Assembly: GCF_900096945.1 (NCBI RefSeq)
Contig: NZ_FMKA01000010.1
Coordinates: forward strand, 59,498 to 123,497
Reading direction: 5' to 3'
From: Anaerobium acetethylicum
GTDB lineage: Bacteria > Bacillota > Clostridia > Lachnospirales > Lachnospiraceae
DNA: 64,000 nucleotides
The notes below the pieces were generated by a model, which saw only the letters and a list, made by a program, of their open reading frames with translations, was not told where the DNA came from and ran no database searches. The position numbers and the translations under genes were made by a program. Below are positions 7,465-17,281 of the stretch, piece by piece (the first letter of the stretch is position 1; the number at the start of each line of letters is the position of its first letter).

Positions 7465-9180
7465 ATGAAGGAAAAGAGATTTCGGTCCATAATCAGAGAG
7501 GTCATCATACTGCCTCTGCTTGTCATGGGCGCAATTATTATCATCACAATAGCTGCATGTATCATCAGCTACCAGAACATGGAAGATAAGATGGTTGACA
7601 GCAATTTCAACTCCCTCCAGATCGCCCTCAGTCAGATGGATAATCTGCTGGCACAGGTTGACCAGGATTTCATCCGTTATGTTACGACGAATGACAGCTA
7701 CACCTTTATGAGCAGCTTTGATGAGAATACTCCCAAAACGGAATACTTCCGGTATGAAGCAGCGACAGTCAACTGGCTGAGCAATCTGGCTTATGATTAC
7801 GGGGATATCGACGGCGTGTTTGCATATTATGAGAATATGGATCTGCTGCTGTTCAGGGGCAGCGGAAGCGGGATCAACCGGGATGTCCATGAGTATATCG
7901 GGGAGCATCTGGATTCGGAGAGACTGAACTACAACCATATGAGCGTCACAAAGATAGCGGATGAATATTTTCTGCTGTATGTAAAGGCATATGGGGACTT
8001 TACAGGAGGGTGCTGGATTCCGCTTGATGAATTCATGAAGAAACTGGGATTGGCAAAAGATACCTTGCTGGGGACCGTCTATATCATCGATTCTGAGAGC
8101 AATAACACCTTAACGGATATGGAGCTTAACGAGGCACTGAAGGAGAGCGGAATAGCGGATAAACGCATCGAGGCAGCAGGAGAGGCATACCATAATCAGA
8201 GCATTCTTTCGCGGAATGAGGATTACTCCATCGGAATGCTGATCCCCGGAAATTCAGTCCTCAGGAATCTGCCGGTCATGATAAAGATCTTCTTTGGGCT
8301 GGCAATCCTGTCCGTACTGCTGGTTCCAAGAACAATCTACTGGCTCCAGATAAAAATCGCCAGACCGCTGAAGGAACTGGAACATGCCATGAAAGTGATC
8401 AGTAACGGAGAAAGCGAATACCGGATTCCATTGGAAAAGAAAAGAGACAACGACGAATTCTACAGGCTGATGGAACGGTTCAACCAGATGATGGATGAGT
8501 TGAATGAATTGGAAATCAGCCTGTACAAAACGAAGATCAAGGAACAGCGGACGCAGCTGAAATACATCAGCCAGCAGATCAGGCCCCATTTTATCCTGAA
8601 TGCGCTGAATATCATATACACCTATAACATAAGCGAATTCCATCTGGTAAAAAAAATGGTCCTCTATCTGACGAAATATTTCCGCTATATCGTGAACCTG
8701 CAGGTGGATTTCGTGGAGCTGGAAAAAGAGTTCCATCATGTTGAGACATATCTGGCGATACAGAAAGAGCGGTATCTGGACAGGCTGGGATATTTCGTGG
8801 AATGGGAGAATCAGCTGAAGGAATGCATGATTCCGCCCCTGATTATCCAGACCTTTGTTGAAAACTGCATCAAGTATGCAATAAAAAACGATGAAAAGCT
8901 CACGATCTTTGTGCTGGCTCAGGAAGTGGATGGAAAAGTCAAGCTTACTGTCGCGGATACGGGGCACGGTTTCCCGGAGGAAGTCCTCGAGAAGATACAT
9001 GCCTATATCGATACCAGGGTATACCAGGATGATTTAGGAGTCGGGATACAGAATGCCATTGAACGGATGGACATCCTGTATCAGGAAAGAGTTGAGCTGT
9101 CAATAAGGAATGCACCCACAGGCGGAGCAGTTGTCGAAATCTGCCTGCCTTTGGAACTGGAGCTTTTTGGAGGGAAATAG
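7465..9180 (+). CDS. YesM-type sensor histidine kinase
   Basis: A 571-residue membrane sensor. A transmembrane helix near residues 15-37 is followed by an extracellular sensing domain. A second helix near 270-295 leads to a HAMP linker and a His_kinase/HATPase module. The phosphorylated His is in QQIRPHFILNALN, the N-box is FVENCIKYAIKN and the ATP-lid glycine motif is DTGHGF. Start ATG 7465 follows AGGAAG-rich sequence. The longer in-frame extension upstream reads through repeat A2 and is an artefact. It partners the response regulator 3 nt downstream and probably senses a sugar handled by the ABC transporter that follows. Confidence 0.92.
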   Translation: MKEKRFRSIIREVIILPLLVMGAIIIITIAACIISYQNMEDKMVDSNFNSLQIALSQMDNLLAQVDQDFIRYVTTNDSYTFMSSFDENTPKTEYFRYEAATVNWLSNLAYDYGDIDGVFAYYENMDLLLFRGSGSGINRDVHEYIGEHLDSERLNYNHMSVTKIADEYFLLYVKAYGDFTGGCWIPLDEFMKKLGLAKDTLLGTVYIIDSESNNTLTDMELNEALKESGIADKRIEAAGEAYHNQSILSRNEDYSIGMLIPGNSVLRNLPVMIKIFFGLAILSVLLVPRTIYWLQIKIARPLKELEHAMKVISNGESEYRIPLEKKRDNDEFYRLMERFNQMMDELNELEISLYKTKIKEQRTQLKYISQQIRPHFILNALNIIYTYNISEFHLVKKMVLYLTKYFRYIVNLQVDFVELEKEFHHVETYLAIQKERYLDRLGYFVEWENQLKECMIPPLIIQTFVENCIKYAIKNDEKLTIFVLAQEVDGKVKLTVADTGHGFPEEVLEKIHAYIDTRVYQDDLGVGIQNAIERMDILYQERVELSIRNAPTGGAVVEICLPLELELFGGK

Positions 9181-9183
9181 GAA

Positions 9184-9984
9184 ATGTATAACGTTATTTT
9201 AGTGGATGATGAACCGAGGAGCATCGATGCGCTCGAAGCCAACATCGAATGGAGAAAGTGTGGAATCCGCGACGTCCATAAAGCGATGAATATGGAAAGT
9301 GCGATCAGTATCATAAAAAAGCACAAAATAGATATCCTGATCTGCGACATCGAGATGCCGAACGGGTCAGGCCTGCATCTCCTTGAGTGGCTCAGAGAAC
9401 ACAAATATGAAATCAACTGCATCTTTGTCACCTGCCATCCGGAATTCGACTATATGAGAAAGGCGATACAGCTGAAATGCTATGACTATATTCTGAAGCC
9501 GATCGACTATTCGGAGTTTTCCGTGGTTCTGACCAAACTTGTCAAAAAAATGGAAGCTTCTTCTATAGAAGGAGTGGATACCGAGGCTGTCAACTGGGGA
9601 GGGCTTACGGATTATCAGATCAGGGAGAAAGAGAACTCGTTCAGCGAGCAGGATGTGGAGAGAAGAGTGAAAAAGTACATCAGAGAACATATGATGGACT
9701 CTATCAACATCCCCGATATTGCAAAAGAGCTGAACTTCAATCCCCAGTACCTGATGCGTGCTTTCAAAAATAAAACAGGATTCAGCATCGGAGATTACAT
9801 CACGAAGGCCAGGATGGAGACGGCCAGACAGATTTTAAAGGATACAAAGATTCCAATCAAGGATGTGGCAAACATGATCGGATACGCCGATTATGCTTAT
9901 TTTACAAGGGTTTTCAAGAAGGAGTACGAGACATCACCTTCTGAATACCGAAATCGGCAGAATAAGCAGGACAACGGCGAATAG
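9184..9984 (+). CDS. AraC-type response regulator
   Basis: A 266-residue two-domain regulator. The receiver domain has acidic pocket Asp8/Asp9 and phospho-acceptor Asp55 in LICDIEMP. A C-terminal AraC helix-turn-helix pair follows (INIPDIAKELNFNPQYL and VANMIGYADYAYFTRVFKK). The ribosome site GGAGGG lies inside the end of the kinase gene, so the two are translated together. It should activate the downstream LplABC-type transporter and perhaps the glycosidase genes after it. It is short for this class because it lacks the long middle region seen in its counterpart at 33.9 kb. Confidence 0.93.
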   Translation: MYNVILVDDEPRSIDALEANIEWRKCGIRDVHKAMNMESAISIIKKHKIDILICDIEMPNGSGLHLLEWLREHKYEINCIFVTCHPEFDYMRKAIQLKCYDYILKPIDYSEFSVVLTKLVKKMEASSIEGVDTEAVNWGGLTDYQIREKENSFSEQDVERRVKKYIREHMMDSINIPDIAKELNFNPQYLMRAFKNKTGFSIGDYITKARMETARQILKDTKIPIKDVANMIGYADYAYFTRVFKKEYETSPSEYRNRQNKQDNGE

Positions 9985-10033
9985 ACGGAATACCCGATTG
10001 CGGGAACTTGTGGAAAACAAGCAAATCTTTTTC

Positions 10034-10064
10034 GCCAGCTGCTCTTGCAGCTGGCATTATTTTT
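10034..10064 (+). terminator. Rho-independent terminator after response regulator
   Basis: A perfect 9-bp stem GCCAGCTGC/GCAGCTGGC with loop TCTT, followed by ATTATTTTT. The rest of 9985-10280 is an AT-rich promoter region for the binding-protein gene with no further gene seen. Confidence 0.85.
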
Positions 10065-10280
10065 ATCTCACAGGAAAGTCTGCCCCATGATATATAAATA
10101 AAAAGCGGGAGATTGTACGAAGTGTATATAAAAGAGTGTATGATTAATAGATAATAAGATAAAACAGACAAAGAAAGCAGGTCATTTTTGTCCAAGTGCA
10201 GGTTATTATATTACTATTTCAGGTGAAATGATTATGGTATATTTCTATTATCAACAAAACAAAACAGGGAGGTAACAGTA

Positions 10281-11825
10281 ATGAAGAAATGGAAAAGAGT
10301 TTTATCAGTAGTAATGATGCTAATCATGGCACTTACGATGGTCACCGGTTGTTCCTCAAAGAAGAGCGATGAGGATCCAGCAAAAAATGTAACAGACGAC
10401 AAGACGGCAACAGACAATGGCGAAGAGCCATATGAACTTGTAATCGAAGTAGTCAATATAAGCCAGAGCTTTGCCGATATTGAGGCAGTGCAGGAGGCCA
10501 TTAATGAAATCACGGTTCCTGAAATCAACTGTACAGTCAAACTGATGACAGTTCCGATTTTTGAACAGGGAACAAGACTGAGCATGATGGTTGCAGGAAA
10601 TGAGAAGATCGATCTTGTAAATACAGGTCTTTTGACAAGTCCAAGCACACTTGTTGGTGAAGGGCTGCTGGCGGACATCACTGAATATATCACGCCTACC
10701 ATGAAAGAACTTGCAGGAGATCTGCTTGCAGCAGGAACGTTTGACGGCAAAGTGTATTCCTATCCGGCGATCTTATATCCGGGCACGGTAGCATGTTTAT
10801 TCTATGACAAAGACCTTGCAGAGCAGTACGGAATCGAAGTTCCAGAGGCTATTTCAAAAAGCGAAGACTGGGAGAATATTCTGAAACAGGTTAAGGATAG
10901 TGGAATGTCAGCTTACGGAATCTCACTTGGTGACGGAGGCGGCGCTTCTATCATGGAATTCGGAGCAAATTTAGACGGGCTCGGCGATAACAATACTCTG
11001 AGCTACGGTGTTGTCGTGGATCCGGAAGAAAATACAACGATCACGAACTGGTATGAATCAGAGGACTTTGCACAACTTTGCAATGATCACTATGACTGGA
11101 TGCAGAAAGGCTACTGTGTTCCGGATTCTCTTACAAACGGGTATACAACGATTGATTCTATGGCAAACGGAGAATGTTTTGCAGTTACCAGCAGCAACAG
11201 CGTTGGCATGTCACAGGCATATTTATCTAATCTGACAGGAAAAAATCTTGAAATGGTTATGGTGAGGGAGGCGCTCCTGACAACCGGATATGTGAACACG
11301 CAGTCATGGGGTGTTGCAAGCAACAGTGAAAATCCTGAAAAAGCAGTGCAGTTTTTAGATCTTCTCTTTCAGAATGCGGAACTGGCAAATCTCATGAATT
11401 ACGGCATCGAAGGCTCCCATTATGCAAAAGTGGATGGCACGCAGAACATTGTTGCCTTTCCGGAAGGCAAGGACGCTTCAACAGTCGGATACGGCGGAGA
11501 CATCATTTCCTGGTTTGGCGACACAAAGACAGCATTCCAGCGTACGCCGAATACAGATGAGTTCTTTGACACCATTGATGACTACGGTTTAGAAGGCGCG
11601 AAGAAGTCCTTATGTCTTGGCTTTACTTTCGACACATCAAAAGTTGCGACCCAGGTTGCAGCAGTACAGAGTGTAGTAGGCGAATACAAGCCGACACTCA
11701 CAACTGGCAACGTGAATCCTGATGAAGTGATTCCTGAATTTATAAAAGCGCTGAAGGATGCAGGCATTGATGAAGTTATAAAAGAAAACCAGAGCCAGCT
11801 TGATGCATGGTTAAAAACAAAATAA
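10281..11825 (+). CDS. ABC transporter sugar-binding lipoprotein (LplA/YtcQ type)
   Basis: A 514-residue extracellular solute-binding protein, family 1. The signal peptide ends in a lipobox with lipid-attached Cys24 (TMVTGCSS), followed by a short charged linker. The large size and the link to LplB/YtcP-type permeases and a YesMN-type kinase pair are typical of transporters for oligosaccharides released from plant polymers. RBS GGGAGGT lies 8 nt before the start. A hairpin terminator just downstream should let this gene be made in excess over the permeases. The substrate is unknown; the neighbouring enzymes suggest a decorated oligosaccharide or glycoside. Confidence 0.93.
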   Translation: MKKWKRVLSVVMMLIMALTMVTGCSSKKSDEDPAKNVTDDKTATDNGEEPYELVIEVVNISQSFADIEAVQEAINEITVPEINCTVKLMTVPIFEQGTRLSMMVAGNEKIDLVNTGLLTSPSTLVGEGLLADITEYITPTMKELAGDLLAAGTFDGKVYSYPAILYPGTVACLFYDKDLAEQYGIEVPEAISKSEDWENILKQVKDSGMSAYGISLGDGGGASIMEFGANLDGLGDNNTLSYGVVVDPEENTTITNWYESEDFAQLCNDHYDWMQKGYCVPDSLTNGYTTIDSMANGECFAVTSSNSVGMSQAYLSNLTGKNLEMVMVREALLTTGYVNTQSWGVASNSENPEKAVQFLDLLFQNAELANLMNYGIEGSHYAKVDGTQNIVAFPEGKDASTVGYGGDIISWFGDTKTAFQRTPNTDEFFDTIDDYGLEGAKKSLCLGFTFDTSKVATQVAAVQSVVGEYKPTLTTGNVNPDEVIPEFIKALKDAGIDEVIKENQSQLDAWLKTK

Positions 11826-11862
11826 GATGTAAGCTGCAATGATGATTTAGGGTGACTGATTG

Positions 11863-11894
11863 AGAGGGCAGTATTTCCTTACTGCCCTCTTTAT
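11863..11894 (+). terminator. Intra-operon attenuating hairpin
   Basis: GAGGGCAGTA pairs with TACTGCCCTC around TTTCCT, followed by TTTAT. The short T run suggests partial termination between binding protein and permeases. Confidence 0.75.
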
Positions 11895-11929
11895 GGTCTC
11901 ATGATTTGAAACAGGAGGGTTGGAATGAG

Positions 11930-12841
11930 ATGAAGAAAAACAGGCAATGGAAGAAATGGATACCGATTTATATTTTAGGACTACCGGGTATACTATACCT
12001 GCTGATTAATAATTATATGCCGCTATATGGACTGCTGATTGCTTTTAAAGACTACAACTACTCGCTTGGTGTATGGAAAAGCCCCTTTGTTGGATTCCAG
12101 AATTTTGAATATTTATTTAAGACGAAAGATGCGTGGGTTATTACAAGAAACACGATAGGATATAATTTACTGTTTATTTTGCTGAATACGGTCATCGGGG
12201 TGGCGCTGGCGATTTTTCTGAATGAAGTGCGGAAAAAGGTCTCAAAGAAAATCTACCAGACCGCGATACTGCTGCCGTACCTGATGTCCATGGTTGTGGT
12301 CTCCTACCTGGCATATATATTCCTTGGAGACAGAACGGGCATGATCAACCATCTGCTGACATCACTGGGCCTGCCGCCTGTCAAGTTCTATATGACAAAG
12401 ACATACTGGCCACTGATTTTAACTTTTGTAAATGAGTGGCGAAATATCGGATATGGAACAATCATATTCCTTGCCAGCATTGTCGGAATCAGCGAAAGCT
12501 ACTATGAGGCAGCTGAACTGGATGGCGCTACAAAGTGGCAGCAGATAAAGCTGATCACGGTTCCGCTTCTGAAACCGACGGTCATCATGCTGGTCACACT
12601 GAGCATGGGAAATATATTCCGTTCTGATTTCGGCCTGTTCTATCAGGTGCCAAGAAATCAGGGAATGCTGTTCTCCGTTACGAATACCATTGATACCTAC
12701 GTATATCGTGCGCTGCTTCAGAGCGGTGATATTTCATTGTCATCCGCAGCGGCATTTTATCAGTCAGCAGTATGCTTTATTACCATCATCATATTCAACA
12801 ATATTATTAAAAAATACAGCAAAGAAAATGCATTATTCTAG
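11930..12841 (+). CDS. ABC sugar permease, LplB family
   Basis: A 303-residue inner-membrane permease with about six transmembrane segments. The cytoplasmic EAA loop is visible in YYEAAELDGATKWQQIKLITVP, which contacts the ATPase. Start ATG 11930 follows AGGAGG at 11913-11918; the TTG further upstream precedes that site and is not used. It pairs with the next permease. As is usual for this transporter class, the operon has no ATPase, so a shared MsmX-type ATPase elsewhere in the genome probably powers it. Confidence 0.93.
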   Translation: MKKNRQWKKWIPIYILGLPGILYLLINNYMPLYGLLIAFKDYNYSLGVWKSPFVGFQNFEYLFKTKDAWVITRNTIGYNLLFILLNTVIGVALAIFLNEVRKKVSKKIYQTAILLPYLMSMVVVSYLAYIFLGDRTGMINHLLTSLGLPPVKFYMTKTYWPLILTFVNEWRNIGYGTIIFLASIVGISESYYEAAELDGATKWQQIKLITVPLLKPTVIMLVTLSMGNIFRSDFGLFYQVPRNQGMLFSVTNTIDTYVYRALLQSGDISLSSAAAFYQSAVCFITIIIFNNIIKKYSKENALF

Positions 12842-12853
12842 AAGGAGGATTCC

Positions 12854-13717
12854 ATGAAAGGTCACAAAAAATTTTTAGCATTGTCCCATGTGGTTCTGAT
12901 CATTGTGGCAATATGTTCCATTGTTCCGTTCTGGCTTCTGTTGGCAGCGTCCTTCACGGATGAGGCTTATGCCATAAAAAACGGTTATGCTTTCTGGCCG
13001 AAAGAGCTGTCGCTTGCGGCATATGAATATCTGATGAGCCAGTGGCAGATGTTCGGAAGAGGTTATGCCATTACCATAATAGTAACCGTAATCGGCGTTA
13101 TACTCTGCCTGACAGTCACCATGTCCTTTGGCTACATGATTTCCAGGGAAGGGCTTCCGGGAGGAAAAATATTTAACTACATGGTCATTTTCACAATGCT
13201 CTTCAATGGCGGTCTGGTAGCCACCTACATCAACTACACCCAGAATTTTCATATCAAGGACACGCTTTTTGCGCTGATCATTCCCAATCTGGTAACCAAT
13301 GCATTCTACATATTCATGACAAAGAACTTTTTCAAGGGGAACATACCGGAGGAAATAATAGAAGCAGCGCGTATCGATGGCTGCAGCGAAATCGGCATTT
13401 TCTTTCAGATCGTCCTGAAGCTTTCAAAGCCGATGGTGGCTACGCTGGCTCTGCTGAGCGGCGTCATGTACTGGAACGACTGGCAGAACGGTATGTATTA
13501 TCTGGATGACGTCAATATGTTCGGCATTCAGAATATCCTGAATGCGATCAATACGAATGCCCAGTACCTTAGGATGCTTGGACGCGGGGCGGATATGCCA
13601 ACGGAAACGGTCCGAATGGCGGCGGCGGCAATCGGAATTCTTCCGATACTGCTCATCTATCCGTTCTTCCAGGAATACTTTGTGAAGGGCATGACAATGG
13701 GCGGAGTGAAGGAATAA
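12854..13717 (+). CDS. ABC sugar permease, YtcP family
   Basis: A 287-residue MalG-like permease with six predicted membrane helices. The EAA loop is IIEAARIDGCSEIGIFFQIV. It starts 12 nt after the first permease behind a perfect AAGGAGG. The C-terminus ends in the usual KGMTMGGVKE. It forms the channel with the LplB-type partner. Confidence 0.94.
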   Translation: MKGHKKFLALSHVVLIIVAICSIVPFWLLLAASFTDEAYAIKNGYAFWPKELSLAAYEYLMSQWQMFGRGYAITIIVTVIGVILCLTVTMSFGYMISREGLPGGKIFNYMVIFTMLFNGGLVATYINYTQNFHIKDTLFALIIPNLVTNAFYIFMTKNFFKGNIPEEIIEAARIDGCSEIGIFFQIVLKLSKPMVATLALLSGVMYWNDWQNGMYYLDDVNMFGIQNILNAINTNAQYLRMLGRGADMPTETVRMAAAAIGILPILLIYPFFQEYFVKGMTMGGVKE

Positions 13718-13733
13718 CAGGAAAGTCATTGCA

Positions 13734-13783
13734 AAAGAATAATAGGAAAGACATAGTGAAAGAATAATAGGAAGGACATAGTC
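13734..13783 (+). repeat. 25-bp tandem duplication with family B tail
   Basis: Two adjacent 25-bp units, each starting AAAGAATAATAGGAA and ending ACATAGT, with one internal difference. The second unit runs into a family B-like end (GGACATAGTCCCGAATACTTAC). It lies between the permease and the GH35-like gene. Confidence 0.6.
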
Positions 13784-13810
13784 CCGAATACTTACAAGAA
13801 GGAGACAGAC

Positions 13811-15352
13811 ATGAGACATATATCAGAAATCAAAATAGATAATGGAATTCCAACACTCTATGTGAAGGGTGAGCCGTTTCTGGCCTTGTCAGGAGAGATT
13901 CATAATTCCAGCGCAAGCAGCCTGCAATTTATGGAAGAGAAAGTATGGCCCGGATTAAAGGGACTTCATATGAACTCGGTTATTGTGCCAATATACTGGG
14001 AAACGATTGAACCTGCAGAAGGTGTATACAATTATGAATTGTTAGATGGTCTGATTGCGCAGGCAAGGGAAAACAATATGCACCTGATCCTGCTTTGGTT
14101 CGGATTATGGAAGAATTCGGAGTCAATGTATGTACCGGGATGGATGAAAAAGGATACGGAAACGTATTTCCGCGTGAGGAAGGTGAACGGGGAACCGATC
14201 AACACAATCTCGCCGCTCTGCCAGGCAGCTGTGGAAAAAGATGCCATGGTCTTTGCCAACATCATGGCCCATATCAGGAGTGTTGACGAGGAGGAATCGA
14301 CCGTAATCATCATGCAGGTAGAAAATGAGCTCGGCTTGCTGGGAACATCCTGCGATTACAGCGATCAGGCAAAAGCAGCATTCGTGGAACAGATTCCACA
14401 GGAACTCGCCGATGCATACGAGGTAGAGGGAGACTGGAAAAAAGCATTTAAAACGGATGCCGAAGAGTACTTCATGGCGTATTATTTCGCTAAGGCACTG
14501 GAGAAAATCACAGCAGCTGGACAAAAGGAATATCCGATTCCGTGTTATACCAACGCATGGCTGAAGCAGTACCCGTGGTATGCAGGCTCATATCCATCCG
14601 GAGGACCGGTAAAAGAAGTACATAAAATCTGGAAACTTACTGCACCATCGCTATTTACGCTGGCGCCGGATATTTATGTATCCTATGTGCCTGAAGTAAT
14701 GGATGAGTACAGCTATGAGGGGAATCCCCTGTTCGTACCGGAAGTAAGAAAAGATGCGGTGACGGCATCCTATTGCCTGTACGCATTTGGAAAGCACAAT
14801 GCAATCTGCTACTCTCCGTTTGGCATAGAGGATCTGGCTCTGGACCCTGCTGATATTGATAAGCCGCCGATGGAAGTAATGATCGCATTGAATATTGATC
14901 CTTCCGCATTTGACATTACAGGAAGCAGGGAGATTCTCGGACAGACATACAAACTGATTGATGAAATGAAGCCGTTGTACATGAACTACCGCGGAACAGA
15001 ACACCTGCAGAGTTATGTGAAAAAATCAGAGACAGATTACGGAACGTTTTTCCGATTCGCGGAATATGACGTCACTGTTTCATACGCACCAAAGATGCCG
15101 GCAAAGCCGCTGGCTGCAGGCATCATGATCGAACTTGCTGAAAATCAGTTCCTGATAACTGGCATGATGAGCACGATTACCTTCCGTCCGAAAGCTGGAG
15201 AGAATGTGAAAGTGGATTTCCTGAAAATGGAAGAAGGAGAAATCGTGAACGGGGAATGGAAACCGGGACGGATTTTGAACGGAGACGAGAAGATGGCCGT
15301 AAAGCTTGGAGAGATGCCGAAATGCTATCGTGTGGAACTGTTTAAGTACTAA
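13811..15352 (+). CDS. GH35-like beta-galactosidase family protein
   Basis: A 513-residue cytoplasmic enzyme. The N-terminal TIM barrel opens with GEPFLALSGEIHNSSAS, the usual GH35/GH42-type start. The proton donor is probably Glu173 in QVENELG and the nucleophile Glu311 in LFVPEVRKD. The C-terminal ~150 residues resemble the DUF5597 beta domain attached to this subgroup. It should release a terminal beta-linked galactose or related sugar from imported oligosaccharides. RBS AAGGAGA lies just upstream. It follows the transporter genes and is likely co-regulated with them. Confidence 0.85.
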   Translation: MRHISEIKIDNGIPTLYVKGEPFLALSGEIHNSSASSLQFMEEKVWPGLKGLHMNSVIVPIYWETIEPAEGVYNYELLDGLIAQARENNMHLILLWFGLWKNSESMYVPGWMKKDTETYFRVRKVNGEPINTISPLCQAAVEKDAMVFANIMAHIRSVDEEESTVIIMQVENELGLLGTSCDYSDQAKAAFVEQIPQELADAYEVEGDWKKAFKTDAEEYFMAYYFAKALEKITAAGQKEYPIPCYTNAWLKQYPWYAGSYPSGGPVKEVHKIWKLTAPSLFTLAPDIYVSYVPEVMDEYSYEGNPLFVPEVRKDAVTASYCLYAFGKHNAICYSPFGIEDLALDPADIDKPPMEVMIALNIDPSAFDITGSREILGQTYKLIDEMKPLYMNYRGTEHLQSYVKKSETDYGTFFRFAEYDVTVSYAPKMPAKPLAAGIMIELAENQFLITGMMSTITFRPKAGENVKVDFLKMEEGEIVNGEWKPGRILNGDEKMAVKLGEMPKCYRVELFKY

Positions 15353-15436
15353 AGCAACTTTCAGACAGCCAGTGCTAAGATGTTTTATGCATGCGTTGCG
15401 GGAAAAACCTTACCGACTATAAAAGGAGCAGATGAT

Positions 15437-16924
15437 ATGACCAGCTTAAAGATTTCAGACAACAGGAGATATTTTGTGGATCAAGACGGGAAGCCCTTCA
15501 TCTGGCTTGCGGATACCTGTTGGACAATGCCACAAAGGCTTAAATGGGATGATGTGGATTACTACATGCAGAAGAGAAAGCAGCAGGGCTTTACCGTGCT
15601 TCAGATTGTCGCCCTCGATCCGGAGCAGGACAAGGAAATCAGAAATCCGGCGGGAGATAAAGCATTGCTTGACAATGACCTGAGCCGGCCCAACGAGCTT
15701 TATTTCAAATATCTTGATTATATACTGGATAAAGCTGAGTCCTATGGGTTTCATGTACTGCTCCTCCCGGTCTGGGGCGAGCTTGTAGTCGGCCATAACT
15801 GGATGGGAGAATTCTCTGATAACATTGTGACAGAAGAAAATGCCTATGCCTACGGCCGGTGGATTGGCGAGCGCTACAGGGACAGAAGCAATATCATATG
15901 GTGCCTGGGCGGCGACAGGATGCCGGTCCATCTGGAAACGGACTACAGGAATGTATGGCGGCTCATGGCTGAGGGCATTGCAAAAGGGGTGCTGGACTGC
16001 GATCTCAAATACAATGTTTTTGATGAACGATGGAAAAAGCTGCTGATTACCTATCATGCGTGCCACGAGGCAGAAACCGGAGAATGTTCCACCATGTCCT
16101 ACTGGACGGATGAAGAGAAGTGGATCTCTTTTATCATGGTTCAGTCAGGGCATGGCACGGAGGTAAAAAACTACAATCTGATCGAAAAAGAATATGGCAG
16201 AGAAAACTGCATGCCTGTCTTTGATGGAGAACCTGCATATGAGATGATGCCCACGTCATGGCCGGTCATTACGGATTTCCACGGCGACTGGATGGTCAGG
16301 AAGAGGGCATACTGGAGTCTCTTCGCAGGCTCTTTCGGACATACATATGGGCATTCTTCCGTATGGTGCATGATATCGGAAAAGGAACGGGATGCGGTAA
16401 GAAAATATTCCTGGTTTGAAGCACTTGCACAGCCGGGAGCCATGCAGATGAAGCATCTTCGTGATTTCATGGAGACCATTGATTTAAGCATCTGCGTGCC
16501 GTCACAGGAAATCCTGCTGAACCAGATGGAAAGAGATCAGGATCTGCTGGATGAGCACAGGCAGGCGTGTATGGAACGGAATGGACTGTTTGCATGCGTC
16601 TATCTGCCTTCCGGTGGAGAGGAAAGAATAGACATCAGCAGACTGGATGCAGATATCCTGAAGATATGGTGGTTCTGCCCAAAAGATGGCAGGTATTATA
16701 CGGCTGGCGGCGAAGAGACACAGGAACCGGCACAGACCGTAAGCCTTGAAGCCGGCCATCTGAATCAGGGCAGAATTCTGATAAAAAGCCCTTCCAGAGG
16801 AAGTGAACACGACTGGGTCTGCATACTGCAGAGCAATAAGGCGGAAATGGATATTCCGGGAATGCCCAGGGAATATGGGGAAACGGAATCCAAAAATGAA
16901 CTGAAGAAAGTGTTTGCATGGTAG
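15437..16924 (+). CDS. DUF4038-type glycoside hydrolase (GH140-like, possible apiosidase)
   Basis: A 495-residue cytoplasmic TIM-barrel enzyme of the DUF4038 family with a C-terminal collagen-binding-like beta domain. The opening DGKPFIWLADTCW and the motif IIWCLGGDR are characteristic. Glu265 in VFDGEPAYE is a candidate catalytic residue. Characterised relatives in GH140 remove apiose from the pectin rhamnogalacturonan II, so apiosidase activity is a reasonable but unproven guess. Start ATG 15437 follows AAAAGGAG. Its stop codon TAG overlaps the first bases of repeat A3. Confidence 0.8.
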   Translation: MTSLKISDNRRYFVDQDGKPFIWLADTCWTMPQRLKWDDVDYYMQKRKQQGFTVLQIVALDPEQDKEIRNPAGDKALLDNDLSRPNELYFKYLDYILDKAESYGFHVLLLPVWGELVVGHNWMGEFSDNIVTEENAYAYGRWIGERYRDRSNIIWCLGGDRMPVHLETDYRNVWRLMAEGIAKGVLDCDLKYNVFDERWKKLLITYHACHEAETGECSTMSYWTDEEKWISFIMVQSGHGTEVKNYNLIEKEYGRENCMPVFDGEPAYEMMPTSWPVITDFHGDWMVRKRAYWSLFAGSFGHTYGHSSVWCMISEKERDAVRKYSWFEALAQPGAMQMKHLRDFMETIDLSICVPSQEILLNQMERDQDLLDEHRQACMERNGLFACVYLPSGGEERIDISRLDADILKIWWFCPKDGRYYTAGGEETQEPAQTVSLEAGHLNQGRILIKSPSRGSEHDWVCILQSNKAEMDIPGMPREYGETESKNELKKVFAW

Positions 16925-17188
16925 GAGTGGAGTGTCAAAAGCCCATTTACAAAATGGTATTCGTCAATTTGCACATGTTTCGAGAATGAGGACGTCATAC
17001 AAACATGTTGATTCGCAACGCGCTCTCGCTTAAATGAAGCCGTAGTGGTACATAAGGCCGCAAAGTACGCAGCCTAAGTACCAACGGCTTCATAAAGTTG
17101 CTCATCAATTCATGTTTTGTATGACTGTGCTGCAGCTGGCAAATGTGCAAATTGACGAAGCAAACGTTGTGAGAGGGCTTTTGACACC
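16923..17188 (+). repeat. Family A structured repeat, copy A3 (full length)
   Basis: A complete element with four nested pairs of arms. The outer ends GTGTCAAAAGCCC (16932) and GGGCTTTTGACAC (17175) match perfectly. Inside them are CGTCAATTTGCACAT (16962) and ATGTGCAAATTGACG (17143), then GTCATAC/GTATGAC, then a central hairpin with GAAGCCG/CGGCTTC. Compared with the other copies, both sides of several stems have changed together. The remaining 93 bp before the esterase gene hold its ribosome site and nothing else recognised. Confidence 0.9.
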
Positions 17189-17281
17189 CGAATCAAGGTA
17201 GTTATGAAAGAATCGGGATGATTATTGATATGCGAAGTTTGAGTATTTTACTTTTTTGAGAGTTGGACGGAGGAGAAAAGC

